A DNA stretch of 53,329 nt from Methylomonas methanica (GTDB lineage: Bacteria; Pseudomonadota; Gammaproteobacteria; Methylococcales; Methylomonadaceae): positions 1 to 53,329 of the forward strand of contig NZ_LUUG01000081.1 of assembly GCF_001644035.1 (NCBI RefSeq), given 5' to 3'. The position numbers and the translations under genes were made by a program. The notes beneath the pieces are model-generated. The model had not been told where the DNA came from. It saw nothing but the letters and a program-made list of their open reading frames with translations, and made no database searches. This document shows, piece by piece, positions 8,956-17,047 of this stretch (position 1 is its first letter; every line of letters starts with the position of its first letter).

Positions 8956-9038
8956 GGTGAAACTCCACTGAGAAATGGTTAAGTGGCGAAAAAAATACTG
9001 CCCAAACAGCTTGCAACGGGCGAGCGTGAACGAAAAAA

Positions 9039-9104
9039 GGCCGATAAACCACAACGAGTAATTTATCGGCCATCCTTATTCCTTTGGCGAAGTCTCTCGC
9101 CAAA
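9039..9104 (-). promoter_or_regulatory. Two consecutive hairpins upstream of the peroxidase gene
   Basis: GGCCGATAAA (9039-9048) pairs perfectly with TTTATCGGCC (9062-9071) around a 13-base loop. TTTGGCGA (9083-9090) pairs perfectly with TCGCCAAA (9097-9104) around a six-base loop. Both lie in the 218-base gap between the peroxidase start (8955) and the upstream gene. Read on the minus strand they would form two stem-loops in the peroxidase leader, or the first could end the upstream transcript. I do not recognise a known riboswitch class. Confidence 0.45.
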
Positions 9105-9168
9105 TTCCCTATTTACACGAACACCGGCTTAAGGCTTTTACGTTTAAGCGCTTCCTTGTGTGTTGGTT

Positions 9169-9182
9169 AACGCTTAAGCGTT
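9169..9182. repeat. 14-bp perfect palindrome across a stop codon
   Basis: AACGCTTAAGCGTT is its own reverse complement and contains the TAA stop of the 9174-10010 gene. A related string, GTTTAAGCGCTT, lies about 27 bases further on at 9142-9153. It could be a protein-binding site or part of a transcript end. Confidence 0.5.
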
Positions 9183-10010
9183 GCGTTTGCTTCGGCCTAT
9201 ACCCAAAAAGCCGGCCAGCGCGCTACCGAACAACCAAACAGCCGCAGGCACGGGCACCGCTGCAGGTGGGGCGTATGTAGACGCGGCGGCCGACGCGGAG
9301 ATATTTAAGGAGATACCGGCGCTGGATCCGAGGACATCTGCGCCGCCGACGAACACTGCATACCAGCCGGCCTGCAAGTCGTTCAGTGTCAAGGTAGCGT
9401 ATCTTTTGGTGTTGGCAAACGCAGGGTTACCGGTGACGCCTGTCGAGCCGGATACGCCGGTTTCATACAGGTCGTCAATACTGACATCGTGCGCGCCGGA
9501 GTCGATGACCCCACCGAAAGAGTTAACGTAGTTTTTGCTGGAAGAACTGACGTAGCCCAGCGTTTCGATAATGCCGTCCGCACCTGTTGCCCACATGATA
9601 CCTGGGTCCCCGGCTTGGCCGACCGAGTTGAACTTATGGATTTGGCCGGTTAGCTCAGCCGGTGTATCGACGCCGACCGTTTCGCCCGAATAAGCCACAT
9701 TGGTTCTGAAGATTGAAAATGCCGGAAAGTTTGCGGCGGACGAACGTGCGTCTACGGTCACGGATTGGGCTGATGAGCTTAGATAGAAGTTGGTAAATGC
9801 GCCTTGCATGCCCCAGCCATCGTTGGACAGAGCCGGATTGCCCGCGAAGCCCAGATTGCTGGAATTGAAACTGGGGTTCGAGATGCTAGTACCCAGCTCG
9901 AGAGTGTTATCGGCACCTGACCAAGCCGCCGCAGCAGGTTGAGCCATGGCAAGGGTTAACGCCGCGGAGGATAGGGTGATTTTGAAAATGTTTTGTAAAT
10001 CGATGTTCAT
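9174..10010 (-). CDS. Exported protein with VPLPA/PEP-CTERM-type sorting tail
   Basis: This 278-residue protein has a signal peptide (hydrophobic segment about residues 9-28 ending AQPAAAAW) and a Ser/Ala/Gly/Asn-rich beta-type middle with no enzyme motif I recognise. The C-terminus has the tripartite tail: VPVPAAVWLFGSALAG, a hydrophobic stretch and a basic end (GRSKRNA). Such VPLPA/PEP-CTERM tails direct processing and anchoring by an exosortase, commonly in bacteria with exopolysaccharide-rich surfaces. No exosortase gene is in the window. I chose the ATG at 10010, with GGAG nine bases upstream, over an in-frame start nine codons earlier. Function unknown; a surface or matrix component is likely. 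Confidence 0.75.
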   Translation of the reverse strand: MNIDLQNIFKITLSSAALTLAMAQPAAAAWSGADNTLELGTSISNPSFNSSNLGFAGNPALSNDGWGMQGAFTNFYLSSSAQSVTVDARSSAANFPAFSIFRTNVAYSGETVGVDTPAELTGQIHKFNSVGQAGDPGIMWATGADGIIETLGYVSSSSKNYVNSFGGVIDSGAHDVSIDDLYETGVSGSTGVTGNPAFANTKRYATLTLNDLQAGWYAVFVGGADVLGSSAGISLNISASAAASTYAPPAAVPVPAAVWLFGSALAGFLGIGRSKRNA

Positions 10011-10205
10011 TTTGAGTGTCTCCAATATCCACCACATCGCGGTTTACGATTGTGGTAGATTTAAGTTGCTGTTTAGTTTGGATTCGTCTGATGTTTTTCG
10101 GGCCTGGCAGCCAAAAGTGGACGATTCCAAAGTTTTAAATATGCATTGCGAGGGGTGAGTCGATAGCTAATATCGGCTTACCTACTCGCTCTTAATTGCT
10201 CGGGT

Positions 10206-10955
10206 TTAAGCGGTGCGGCGTTTGCCGAATACACCCAATCCCGCTAATGCAGAACCGAACAACCAAACGGCCCCTGGTACCGGTACTGCACTAACGCCTT
10301 CTCCGGTTATGGTCAAAGGCAGGTTGGCTCCGGTTACGTAGTCGGTAGCGGTAAGAGTTATTTGATAGTCAAAATGATCCTGACCTGTGGCGCCAGTTAC
10401 GGGGTTGAGGCCAGTTGCTCCAGTGATAACGTCGCCCTTGTTGAAACCCAGCACGGCTTCTTCAATGGTGAGAGAGTAATCTCCAAAAGCAATAATGTAA
10501 TTGCCTACGTCCAAAGCAGTCGCCAGATAGGAGTCTCGGCTCAACAAGCTGCCGTCGGCCCATCCGCCGGTATTGCCAGGTATGGTGTACGCTGGACTGT
10601 CGTCGCCGCTGACTATTTCTGTATCTAGGGATACAGTGTCCTGAAAAATACGGAATTGGCTATCCGCCAGCGTCAGTTCGCCGTCGCCATTTAGATCGAC
10701 ATAGGCGCCGGGATGTGCTCCCCAGCCCGCTGCGTAGCCTTCATTCGCTAGTACATCAATTACAACATTGGCTGCCGATGACAGTGAGAACGAATAGAAA
10801 TCGATAGTAGTGCCGGCGCCGTGAACCGGGTCGACGGTCTTATAGATGGTTCCGTTTACGACCTCGGCCTGTGCGCTGCTGAGGCCTAAAAGTGCAATAG
10901 CAAGCGTTACAGTCACCTTTTTTAAGGCCGGGGCATTTCTAGTGTTAACAGACAT
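10206..10955 (-). CDS. Exported VPLPA/PEP-CTERM-type protein with Ca-binding-like loop
   Basis: This 249-residue protein has a signal peptide (about residues 13-30, ending SSAQAEV) and a beta-rich body. At about residues 87-98 the loop DLNGDGELTLAD has the D-x-N-x-D-G spacing of EF-hand/dockerin calcium loops. The tail VPVPGAVWLFGSALAG plus GKRRTA is nearly the same as that of its neighbour, so both probably use the same exosortase. The layout (N-terminal beta domain, DLNGDG loop, C-terminal sorting tail) resembles DVUA0089-type proteins, but I hold this loosely. It precedes the 9174-10010 gene on the same strand with a 195-base gap, so separate transcription is possible. Confidence 0.75.
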   Translation of the reverse strand: MSVNTRNAPALKKVTVTLAIALLGLSSAQAEVVNGTIYKTVDPVHGAGTTIDFYSFSLSSAANVVIDVLANEGYAAGWGAHPGAYVDLNGDGELTLADSQFRIFQDTVSLDTEIVSGDDSPAYTIPGNTGGWADGSLLSRDSYLATALDVGNYIIAFGDYSLTIEEAVLGFNKGDVITGATGLNPVTGATGQDHFDYQITLTATDYVTGANLPLTITGEGVSAVPVPGAVWLFGSALAGLGVFGKRRTA

Positions 10956-11900
10956 AATTCAATTCCTTTAAATAGAGTAAGACGTAGATTTTTACCGGTA
11001 GTCTCTACCGGCGACATTTAAGGTTTCGTATTTCCCTTTACGAGTTGTTGTCTAACGCACATGTGCCCACTGCTGCGATGCCAGGCTCTTACTGTTCGAT
11101 CCTGTTCGTACGGTAAGGGCCTAGAGCTGGCCGGTTTACCAACGGCTTCCCTCGCAATTTGAACGGTCTTAAAACCGCTAAGTATTTCAATATTCCTGGA
11201 TTGATCATGTCGAGCTATGTTTGCGGGAGAGCCAGTCCAAAGAGTTTCAAATACCGGGCTAGTTTGCACAGTGTGTTAAACAATGGGTTCAGACTAATCA
11301 GGTGATATAACAAACTATTCCTGACCAGTGAGCGAGTGCTATGGATTAGTTGTCGTCGTTTCCATATCTCGACCCGCTAATCCCTTCTCTTGACTGCTCA
11401 AAAGAGGTAGCTCGACTATCTGAATCAGATCCGCAGCTTTCCGGCCCCGCCTTGCGACGAGTGTGGCGATTTGTTGGCTGCGCCCAGGGGGGACACAGCA
11501 TTAATAGCTCAGCAAAATATGCGCCAAAATAACGTTAAGTGTGGGTTGTCAGCTTTTTTGTACGAGTATTTATATATAAAACAAGGGGATAAATGGTTTG
11601 CTTTGAGATGGTGGGGCTGCAATAAGCGTGGCTGTTTTCCGGGGCTTCAGCTGGCTTTAATGCTAGGGGGTGAGTTATTTCACGTATTTTGAGCTATATC
11701 CCTTAGTTATAACAGGGATAGGATTTGTCATAGGGATGTGCAAATGAATTAGAGCTAGCCCAGAGAGTCGGCCATTTCTCGCACGGCCATGGTTGCTCAT
11801 TTAGGGCTATATTAGGTGGAAAACTATTTAAAAATAGGCTGGAGGGAACGGGGAGGCTTGGGCCTCCGCCGTTTATTCCGGGTGTTTGGCGGGGTAGGTC
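10956..11900. other. Long non-coding gap between exported-protein genes and lpxC
   Basis: About 945 bases with no credible gene. Short frames at 11018-11269 (minus), 11350-11532 and 11471-11692 (plus) have arbitrary composition and no ribosome site or recognisable motif. Visible structure: a 7-bp hairpin at 10995-11011 (CCGGTAG, loop TCT, CTACCGG) about 40 bases upstream of the 10955 start; an inverted repeat TATCCCT/AGGGATA at 11697-11720; and a GC-rich hairpin at 11848-11872, listed separately. The rest shows nothing I can name. It may hold the promoter of the exported-protein genes and remnants of lost genes. Confidence 0.5.
11848..11872 (-). terminator. GC-rich hairpin downstream of lpxC
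   Basis: ACGG-GGAGGC (11848-11857) pairs with GCCTCC-(G)-CCGT (11862-11872) around a TTGG loop with one bulged G. It starts about 30 bases past the lpxC stop. No clear T-run follows on the minus strand, so it is a probable but imperfect end of the division and cell-wall operon. Confidence 0.45.
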
Positions 11901-12827
11901 TTAGCCTGTAGCTCTAGCCGAAGTTTGTGCTGAATGCATGAAGGATATCGGTGCTTCTTCGGCATTTTCGAAAGTCACCATTTCCCAGGCGTCTTTGTCA
12001 TTCATTAGGCTTAGCAGCAACTTATTGTTCAGCGCATGGCCGGATTTGAAGCCCTGATATTCGCCGATTAGGCTGTAGCCCAGCAAATACAGGTCGCCGA
12101 TCGCGTCGAGAATTTTGTGTTTCACGAATTCGTCCGCATAACGCAGGCCGTCTTCGTTCAGCACTTTATCGTCGTCCACCACAATGGCGTTATCCAAACT
12201 GCCGCCCAGCGCCAGATTGTTCTCGCGTAAAAATTCAATGTCCTTCATAAAGCCGAAGGTGCGGGCCCGGCTGACTTCCTTCACAAACGTAGTCGAAGAG
12301 AAATCCATCACCGCGGTTTTCAAGTGCTCGGAAAACGCCGGGTGTTCGAAATCGATGGTAAAGGTGACTTTAAAGCCATCGAACGGTTCGAATGCGGCCC
12401 ATTTATCGCCGTCTTCCACGCGGATTGCGCGTTTGATACGGATATATTGTTTGGGTACGTCCTGCTCGACTACGCCCGCCGATTGCAATAAAAACACAAA
12501 CGGTCCGGCGCTGCCGTCCATGATAGGGACTTCGGCGGCGCTGACATCGACAATCGCGTTGTCTATGCCCAAGCCGGCCAGGGCCGACAATAAATGTTCG
12601 ACGGTGGAAACCTTGACGCCGTCGCGGACCAAAGTCGTGGACAACTTGGTTTCGCCGACATTTTCAGGGCGCGCGGCTATCATCACCGGAGTTTCCAAAT
12701 CCACGCGGCGAAAACGGATGCCGGTATCGGGCTCGGAGGGGTGCAGGGTCAGATAGACCTTATCGCCGGTATGCAAACCGACGCCGGTGGCTCTGATGGT
12801 GTTTTTTAAAGTACGCTGTTTAATCAT
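11901..12827 (-). CDS. lpxC: UDP-3-O-acyl-N-acetylglucosamine deacetylase
   Basis: LpxC removes the acetyl group from UDP-3-O-acyl-GlcNAc, the committed zinc-dependent step of lipid A synthesis in the cytoplasm. The 308 residues match the usual length of about 305. The start [20 protein letters not shown] is canonical. Zinc ligands are visible in [14 protein letters not shown] (around residue 78) and in [19 protein letters not shown] (around residues 233-251); a histidine motif (GHALNN) follows near residue 264. It is the last gene of the division and cell-wall cluster, 108 bases after ftsZ. That gap contains a hairpin, so it may have its own promoter. The usual next genes in many gammaproteobacteria (secM/dciA, secA) are absent. 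Confidence 0.97.
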   Translation of the reverse strand: MIKQRTLKNTIRATGVGLHTGDKVYLTLHPSEPDTGIRFRRVDLETPVMIAARPENVGETKLSTTLVRDGVKVSTVEHLLSALAGLGIDNAIVDVSAAEVPIMDGSAGPFVFLLQSAGVVEQDVPKQYIRIKRAIRVEDGDKWAAFEPFDGFKVTFTIDFEHPAFSEHLKTAVMDFSSTTFVKEVSRARTFGFMKDIEFLRENNLALGGSLDNAIVVDDDKVLNEDGLRYADEFVKHKILDAIGDLYLLGYSLIGEYQGFKSGHALNNKLLLSLMNDKDAWEMVTFENAEEAPISFMHSAQTSARATG

Positions 12828-12855
12828 GAAATGCCGACAAATAGGTAAAACAAAG

Positions 12856-12895
12856 TCGGGGAGTCTATCACAGATTATGCGATAGCTCCCCCCGA
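12856..12895 (-). terminator. Hairpin between ftsZ and lpxC
   Basis: GGGGAG-T-CTATC (12858-12869) pairs with GATAG-CTCCCC (12881-12891) around an 11-base loop. On the minus strand it is followed by GACTTTGTTTT, moderately T-rich. It could partly stop transcription after ftsZ and set the lpxC level; lpxC starts 28 bases beyond it. Confidence 0.5.
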
Positions 12896-12935
12896 ACTTG
12901 GCTCAGCTGCCTCATAGACTTGCCGCAAGCGGCCC

Positions 12936-14102
12936 TTAGTCTGCTTGGCGTCTCAAGAAGGCCGGTACGTCCAAGTAATCCAGGTCCACATCGTTTCTAG
13001 GTTGCGCGCCAAAGCGAGATTCCCGAGCCGATTCTTGTTTTTGCTGGCGGACGATGGTGGGTTTGTCCAGTTGATCGTAATTGATCTCGCCGGCCGCGAC
13101 TTTTTTCACCAAGCTGATTGGCGAAGCGGCTTGTTTGGCTTTTTCACCCATGCCGGTGGCGACCACGGTGACTTTAATTTCCTGACCCATCGCTGGATTA
13201 ACCGCCATACCGATTTTCATGTCGGCGTCTTCTGAAGCGAACGCATGCATGATGCTGCCGATTTCGTCGAACTCGTTCAAGCCCAGGTCGCCGTTGGAGG
13301 TGACGTTAACCAGGATGCCGCGCGCGCCTTGCAGATTGTTGTCATCCAACAAAGGGCAGGCTATGGCTTTTTCCGCCGCCAAACGCGCGCGGTTTTCGCC
13401 GCTGGCCACGCCGGTACCCATGATCGCGCTGCCCATATTGGACATGACAGTTTTTACGTCGGCAAAGTCAACGTTCATCAGGCCAGGGTGAGTGATTAAC
13501 TCGGTAATGCCTTGCACCGCATCGCGCAACACGTCGTTAGCCGCGCGGAACGCTTCCACCAGCGATTTATTGTTGCCCAAAGTCGGCAGCAATTTTTGGT
13601 TTGGAATGATGATCAATGAATCGACCAGTTTTTCCAGTTCGCGCAAACCGGCATCGGCCACGCCTTTTTTCTTGGAGCCTTCAAAATCAAAAGGTTTGGA
13701 TACGACGGCTACGGTCAATACGCCCAGTTCTTTGGCGACTTCGGCGAACACAGCGATAGCACCGGTTCCGGTACCGCCGCCCATGCCGGCGGTCAGGAAT
13801 ACCATGTCGGCGCCGGCAATTACTTCGCGGATGCGGTCGCGATTTTCTTCCGCTGCGGCTCTGCCTACTTCAGGACGAGTGCCTGCTCCCAGGCCCTTGG
13901 TTAGTTCTACACCCAGTTGCACAATGGACTCTACGCTCATTTCCCGAAGGGCTTGGGCATCGGTGTTGGCGCAGATAAATTGCACGCCGTCGATACCATC
14001 TTCCACCATGTGATTAACCGCGTTGCCGCCACCGCCACCTACGCCGATGACCTTGATAACCGCGGTGCCGCTACTATCCAATAATTCATATTTCATTTTC
14101 AC
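12936..14102 (-). CDS. ftsZ: Cell division GTPase FtsZ
   Basis: FtsZ is the tubulin-like GTPase whose filaments form the Z-ring and recruit the divisome. The 388-residue protein shows the nucleotide-binding GGGGGNAVNHM near residue 23, the tubulin signature GGGTGTG near 107, and the C-terminal conserved tail YLDVPAFLRRQ at the very end, which binds FtsA and ZipA. The flexible linker before the tail is short. The ATG has an excellent ribosome site (GGAGG eight bases upstream), the strongest seen in the cluster, as expected for an abundant protein. It follows ftsA after 17 bases. Confidence 0.98.
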   Translation of the reverse strand: MKMKYELLDSSGTAVIKVIGVGGGGGNAVNHMVEDGIDGVQFICANTDAQALREMSVESIVQLGVELTKGLGAGTRPEVGRAAAEENRDRIREVIAGADMVFLTAGMGGGTGTGAIAVFAEVAKELGVLTVAVVSKPFDFEGSKKKGVADAGLRELEKLVDSLIIIPNQKLLPTLGNNKSLVEAFRAANDVLRDAVQGITELITHPGLMNVDFADVKTVMSNMGSAIMGTGVASGENRARLAAEKAIACPLLDDNNLQGARGILVNVTSNGDLGLNEFDEIGSIMHAFASEDADMKIGMAVNPAMGQEIKVTVVATGMGEKAKQAASPISLVKKVAAGEINYDQLDKPTIVRQQKQESARESRFGAQPRNDVDLDYLDVPAFLRRQAD

Positions 14103-14119
14103 ACCCTCCAGACAAAAAA

Positions 14120-15346
14120 TTAAAAATTTCCTTGAAACCAGCTTTTGATTTTTGATAACAGATCCGCGCCATCATCGTTCATGCCTAACGCCCGGCCGTG
14201 ATGATCCTTGCCGTACAGCAACAAACCCACCGCGGTCGAATAAATCGGGTTTTCCGCTACATCGGTCAATCCGGATACATGTAGCGGTACCCCCATGCGA
14301 ACCGGCATATGGAATATTTCCTCCGCCAACTCGACCAATCCTCTTACTTGCGAACTGCCGCCGGTAATTACCATGCCGGCCGCAATTAAATCTTCATACC
14401 CACTTCTTCTTAACTCTGCTTGTACCAACAACATCAATTCTTCATAACGCGGCTCGACGATTTCCGCCAGATTTTGCGCGGAGATTTTGCGGGGTTCGCG
14501 GTCGCCGATGCTGGGCACGGCGATGGTTTGCTGCGGGTCGGCCAATTGCGTCAACGCGCAAGCATATTGGCGTTTGATTTCCTCCGCGTTTTTGGTCGGC
14601 GTCCGCAGTGCCACGGCGATGTCGTTGGTGACTTGATCGCCGGCGATGGGAATCACCGCCGTGTGCTTGATCGCGCCTTCCGAGAAAATCGCAATATCGG
14701 TGGTGCCGCCGCCAATGTCGATCAGACACACCCCCAAGTCTTTCTCGTCGTCGGTCAAGACTGCTGCGCACGAGGCCAGCTGCTCGAGCACGATGTCGTC
14801 CACATCCAGCCCGCATTTGCGGATGCATTTGACGATGTTTTGTTCGGCACTGACGCTGCTGGTGACCATATGCACCTTGGCTTCCAGACGAATACCGGAC
14901 ATGCCGATCGGCTCCTTGATGCCTTCCTGTTGGTCGATCACAAACTCCTGCGGCAAGATGTGCAGGATTTTCTGATCGGCCGGAATCGCCACCGCCCGCG
15001 CCGAATCGATCACTCTATCGATGTCGTGCTGGGTGACTTCCTTTTCCTTGATGGCGACAATGCCGTGCGAATTCAGGCTTTTGATATGGCTGCCGGCAAT
15101 GCCTGCAAACACCGATTTGATCTGGCAGCCGGCCATCAATTCGGCTTCTTCTATCGCGCGCTGAATGGAATGCACGGTCGATTCCAGATTGACCACGATG
15201 CCTTTTTTCAGGCCCTTGGACGGTGCGGTGCCGATACCGATCACTTCGATTTCGTCGCCACCGCGGTATTCACCGACGATGGCAGCGACTTTCGACGTGC
15301 CTATATCCAGCCCCACTAATAAATTTCGATCTGTCTTTTTGGCCAT
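14120..15346 (-). CDS. ftsA: Cell division protein FtsA
   Basis: FtsA is the actin-like ATPase that ties FtsZ filaments to the inner membrane and signals to the periplasmic synthases. The 408 residues include the phosphate-1 motif GLDIGTSKVAAIVGE near residue 13, the phosphate-2 motif IDIGGGTTDIAIF around residue 210, and TGGSSQVRGL around 335. The C-terminal amphipathic helix (SKIKSWFQGNF) is the membrane-binding end. Length is close to E. coli FtsA (420). The start MAKKTDRNLLVGLDIG is typical. It lies 20 bases after ftsQ. Confidence 0.97.
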   Translation of the reverse strand: MAKKTDRNLLVGLDIGTSKVAAIVGEYRGGDEIEVIGIGTAPSKGLKKGIVVNLESTVHSIQRAIEEAELMAGCQIKSVFAGIAGSHIKSLNSHGIVAIKEKEVTQHDIDRVIDSARAVAIPADQKILHILPQEFVIDQQEGIKEPIGMSGIRLEAKVHMVTSSVSAEQNIVKCIRKCGLDVDDIVLEQLASCAAVLTDDEKDLGVCLIDIGGGTTDIAIFSEGAIKHTAVIPIAGDQVTNDIAVALRTPTKNAEEIKRQYACALTQLADPQQTIAVPSIGDREPRKISAQNLAEIVEPRYEELMLLVQAELRRSGYEDLIAAGMVITGGSSQVRGLVELAEEIFHMPVRMGVPLHVSGLTDVAENPIYSTAVGLLLYGKDHHGRALGMNDDGADLLSKIKSWFQGNF

Positions 15347-15366
15347 TGTTTATGCTCGGTAAGCGT

Positions 15367-16110
15367 TTAAATCAGGTTTTTGTTTTTTTCCACGATTGCT
15401 TTCCAATCGATGTTGGTGACTTCCGGTTTCCAGGTCACCGCAAAGCCGTTCGGGTAACGGGTATCCACGCTCGCTATCATGGCCAGCTGTTCCTCACCCA
15501 ATAAATCCATGGTTCTTAAAAAGCGCTGCATATTTTCCAGCGGCGCCTTTCTGCCCAAATGCATCTCCATGCCGCTGGCTAACTTAATCCGCCAGGCTCG
15601 TCGTTCGTTGACGTGAAACTCGGCTAGCTGCATCGATTTATCCTTCAAGACGATGTACACGCCTTTCATGATCTCCAGCAGCTTCTTTTCCTGGCCGTCC
15701 GGGCCGGTAATCAGCGGTAAATTTTTAAATTCGTCGATATTGTCCGGCACCAACAAATCGCCTTGCTTGTTCAATAATGCCGATTTGCCCCAGCGCACCA
15801 CCGGCTTTTGCTCGGTAATCTTTATATGCACCGCATCCGGCCACACCCGCTTCACATCGACCTTGTCCACCAAGGGCAGCGCTTTAATCGCCTGATGAAT
15901 CGCATCCATGTCGGCCTGGTAATAGCCTTGTTTCATTTGCGGCGCCAACACTTCTTTCAGTCTGTCCTTGCTGGTGTATTGGAACGCGCCTTCAATCTTT
16001 ACGTAGCGGATCGGCTTGCTGCTCAGTGCGCTGGCGCCGAATTGCTGCCAAGCCCACCAAGCGCCACCGATCAACAGCGCGGAAATCAAGATGAATCTAA
16101 ACCGGCTCAC
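15367..16110 (-). CDS. ftsQ: Cell division protein FtsQ
   Basis: FtsQ is the single-pass scaffold that brings FtsB and FtsL into the divisome. The 247-residue protein has a short cytoplasmic N-terminus, one membrane helix (about residues 5-24, with LISALLIGGAWWAWQQF), a POTRA domain (about residues 36-105, ending KRVWPDAVHIKITEQKPVVRW) and the beta domain up to VDTRYPNGFAVTWK. The order ddlB-ftsQ-ftsA is the standard one. Its start overlaps the end of ddlB by 14 bases, which suggests coupled translation. The cytoplasmic tail is much shorter than in E. coli. Confidence 0.95.
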   Translation of the reverse strand: MSRFRFILISALLIGGAWWAWQQFGASALSSKPIRYVKIEGAFQYTSKDRLKEVLAPQMKQGYYQADMDAIHQAIKALPLVDKVDVKRVWPDAVHIKITEQKPVVRWGKSALLNKQGDLLVPDNIDEFKNLPLITGPDGQEKKLLEIMKGVYIVLKDKSMQLAEFHVNERRAWRIKLASGMEMHLGRKAPLENMQRFLRTMDLLGEEQLAMIASVDTRYPNGFAVTWKPEVTNIDWKAIVEKNKNLI

Positions 16111-17047
16111 CTAGACCCGCCATGCTGGTTTCCAAAATGCGCCAGACCAATTCTTCGAAACTGATCCCCACTGCTTTGGCTGCCATAGGCACCAGACTGT
16201 GGTCGGTCATACCCGGAACGGTATTCACTTCGATCAATTGCGATTGGCCGTTAGCGTCGATAAATACATCCACCCGCGCCCAGCCTTTCACGCCCAACGC
16301 CTGGCAGGCTTGTACCGCCAAGGCTTGCAATTGTTGTTCACGCTCCGCGCTCAAGCCGCAAGGGCAATGGTATTTCGTGGTATTCGCCCGATACTTGGCG
16401 TCGAAATCGTAAAAGGTGTTCGGTGTTTCCAATCTGATCGCCGGCAGCGCTTCGCCGTCCAGCACACCGACGGTGTATTCCTGGCCTTGCACCCATTGTT
16501 CAGCGTAAACGTCGCATAGGTATTGCTTGGCCAATTGCAGCGCGGCGAGCAGTTCGTCGCGGTTGGTGGCTTTGCTCATACCGATGCTGGAGCCTTCCTG
16601 CGCCGGTTTGACGATCACCGGAAAACCCAGTTTGGCGATACAGGCGTCAATATCGGTTTCGCTTTTCAGCACGAACCACAGTGGCGTGCTCAAGCCCAAA
16701 CCCTGCCAGCACAGCTTGGTGCGCAATTTGTCCATGCTCAATGCCGAGGCCATCACGCCGGAACCGGTATACGGCAAACCCATTACTTGCAATACCGCTT
16801 GTAACACGCCGTCTTCACCGCCGCGGCCGTGGATTACGTTGAATACTCTGTCAACTTTTACATCGGCTAAAGCCTGAATCGGGCTGCCGGTCACGTCTAT
16901 CGCGACCGCATCGACGCCTTGCGCTTTCAAGGCTTGATACACCGCATTGCCGCTGTTCAAGGATATTTCGCGCTCGGCAGCGGAGCCGCCCAGCAGGACG
17001 GCGACTTTGCCGAAATCGGCGGCGTTTTTTATACGTAATGGCTTCAT
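16097..17047 (-). CDS. ddlB: D-alanine-D-alanine ligase
   Basis: This ATP-grasp enzyme joins two D-alanines to make the dipeptide that MurF adds to the peptidoglycan precursor. At 316 residues it matches DdlB. Visible motifs are VAVLLGGSAAEREISLNSG at the N-terminus, GEDGVLQAVLQVMGLPYTGS around residue 77, the ATP-site lysine region FPVIVKPAQEGSSIG around 142, and the metal-binding IEVNTVPGMTDHSLVP near 270. Its ATG overlaps the murB stop by four bases (ATGA). Confidence 0.97.
   Translation of the reverse strand: MKPLRIKNAADFGKVAVLLGGSAAEREISLNSGNAVYQALKAQGVDAVAIDVTGSPIQALADVKVDRVFNVIHGRGGEDGVLQAVLQVMGLPYTGSGVMASALSMDKLRTKLCWQGLGLSTPLWFVLKSETDIDACIAKLGFPVIVKPAQEGSSIGMSKATNRDELLAALQLAKQYLCDVYAEQWVQGQEYTVGVLDGEALPAIRLETPNTFYDFDAKYRANTTKYHCPCGLSAEREQQLQALAVQACQALGVKGWARVDVFIDANGQSQLIEVNTVPGMTDHSLVPMAAKAVGISFEELVWRILETSMAGLGEPV

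Noticed and set aside
8956..9054. 33-residue N-terminal extension of the peroxidase
   Set aside because: It precedes a clean signal peptide that has its own ATG and ribosome site at 8955, and it would bury that signal.
8956..9173. Known riboswitch (c-di-GMP class I) upstream of the peroxidase gene
   Set aside because: The conserved sequence blocks of that class are not visible; only the stem-loops are.
11018..11692. Three short frames in the gap before lpxC (11018-11269 minus, 11350-11532 plus, 11471-11692 plus)
   Set aside because: No ribosome site, no motif and arbitrary composition; treated as non-coding.
14420..15319. Long plus-strand frame of 299 codons opposite ftsA
   Set aside because: Antisense shadow of ftsA; the minus-strand protein is unmistakable and this one is His/Asp-rich with no motif.
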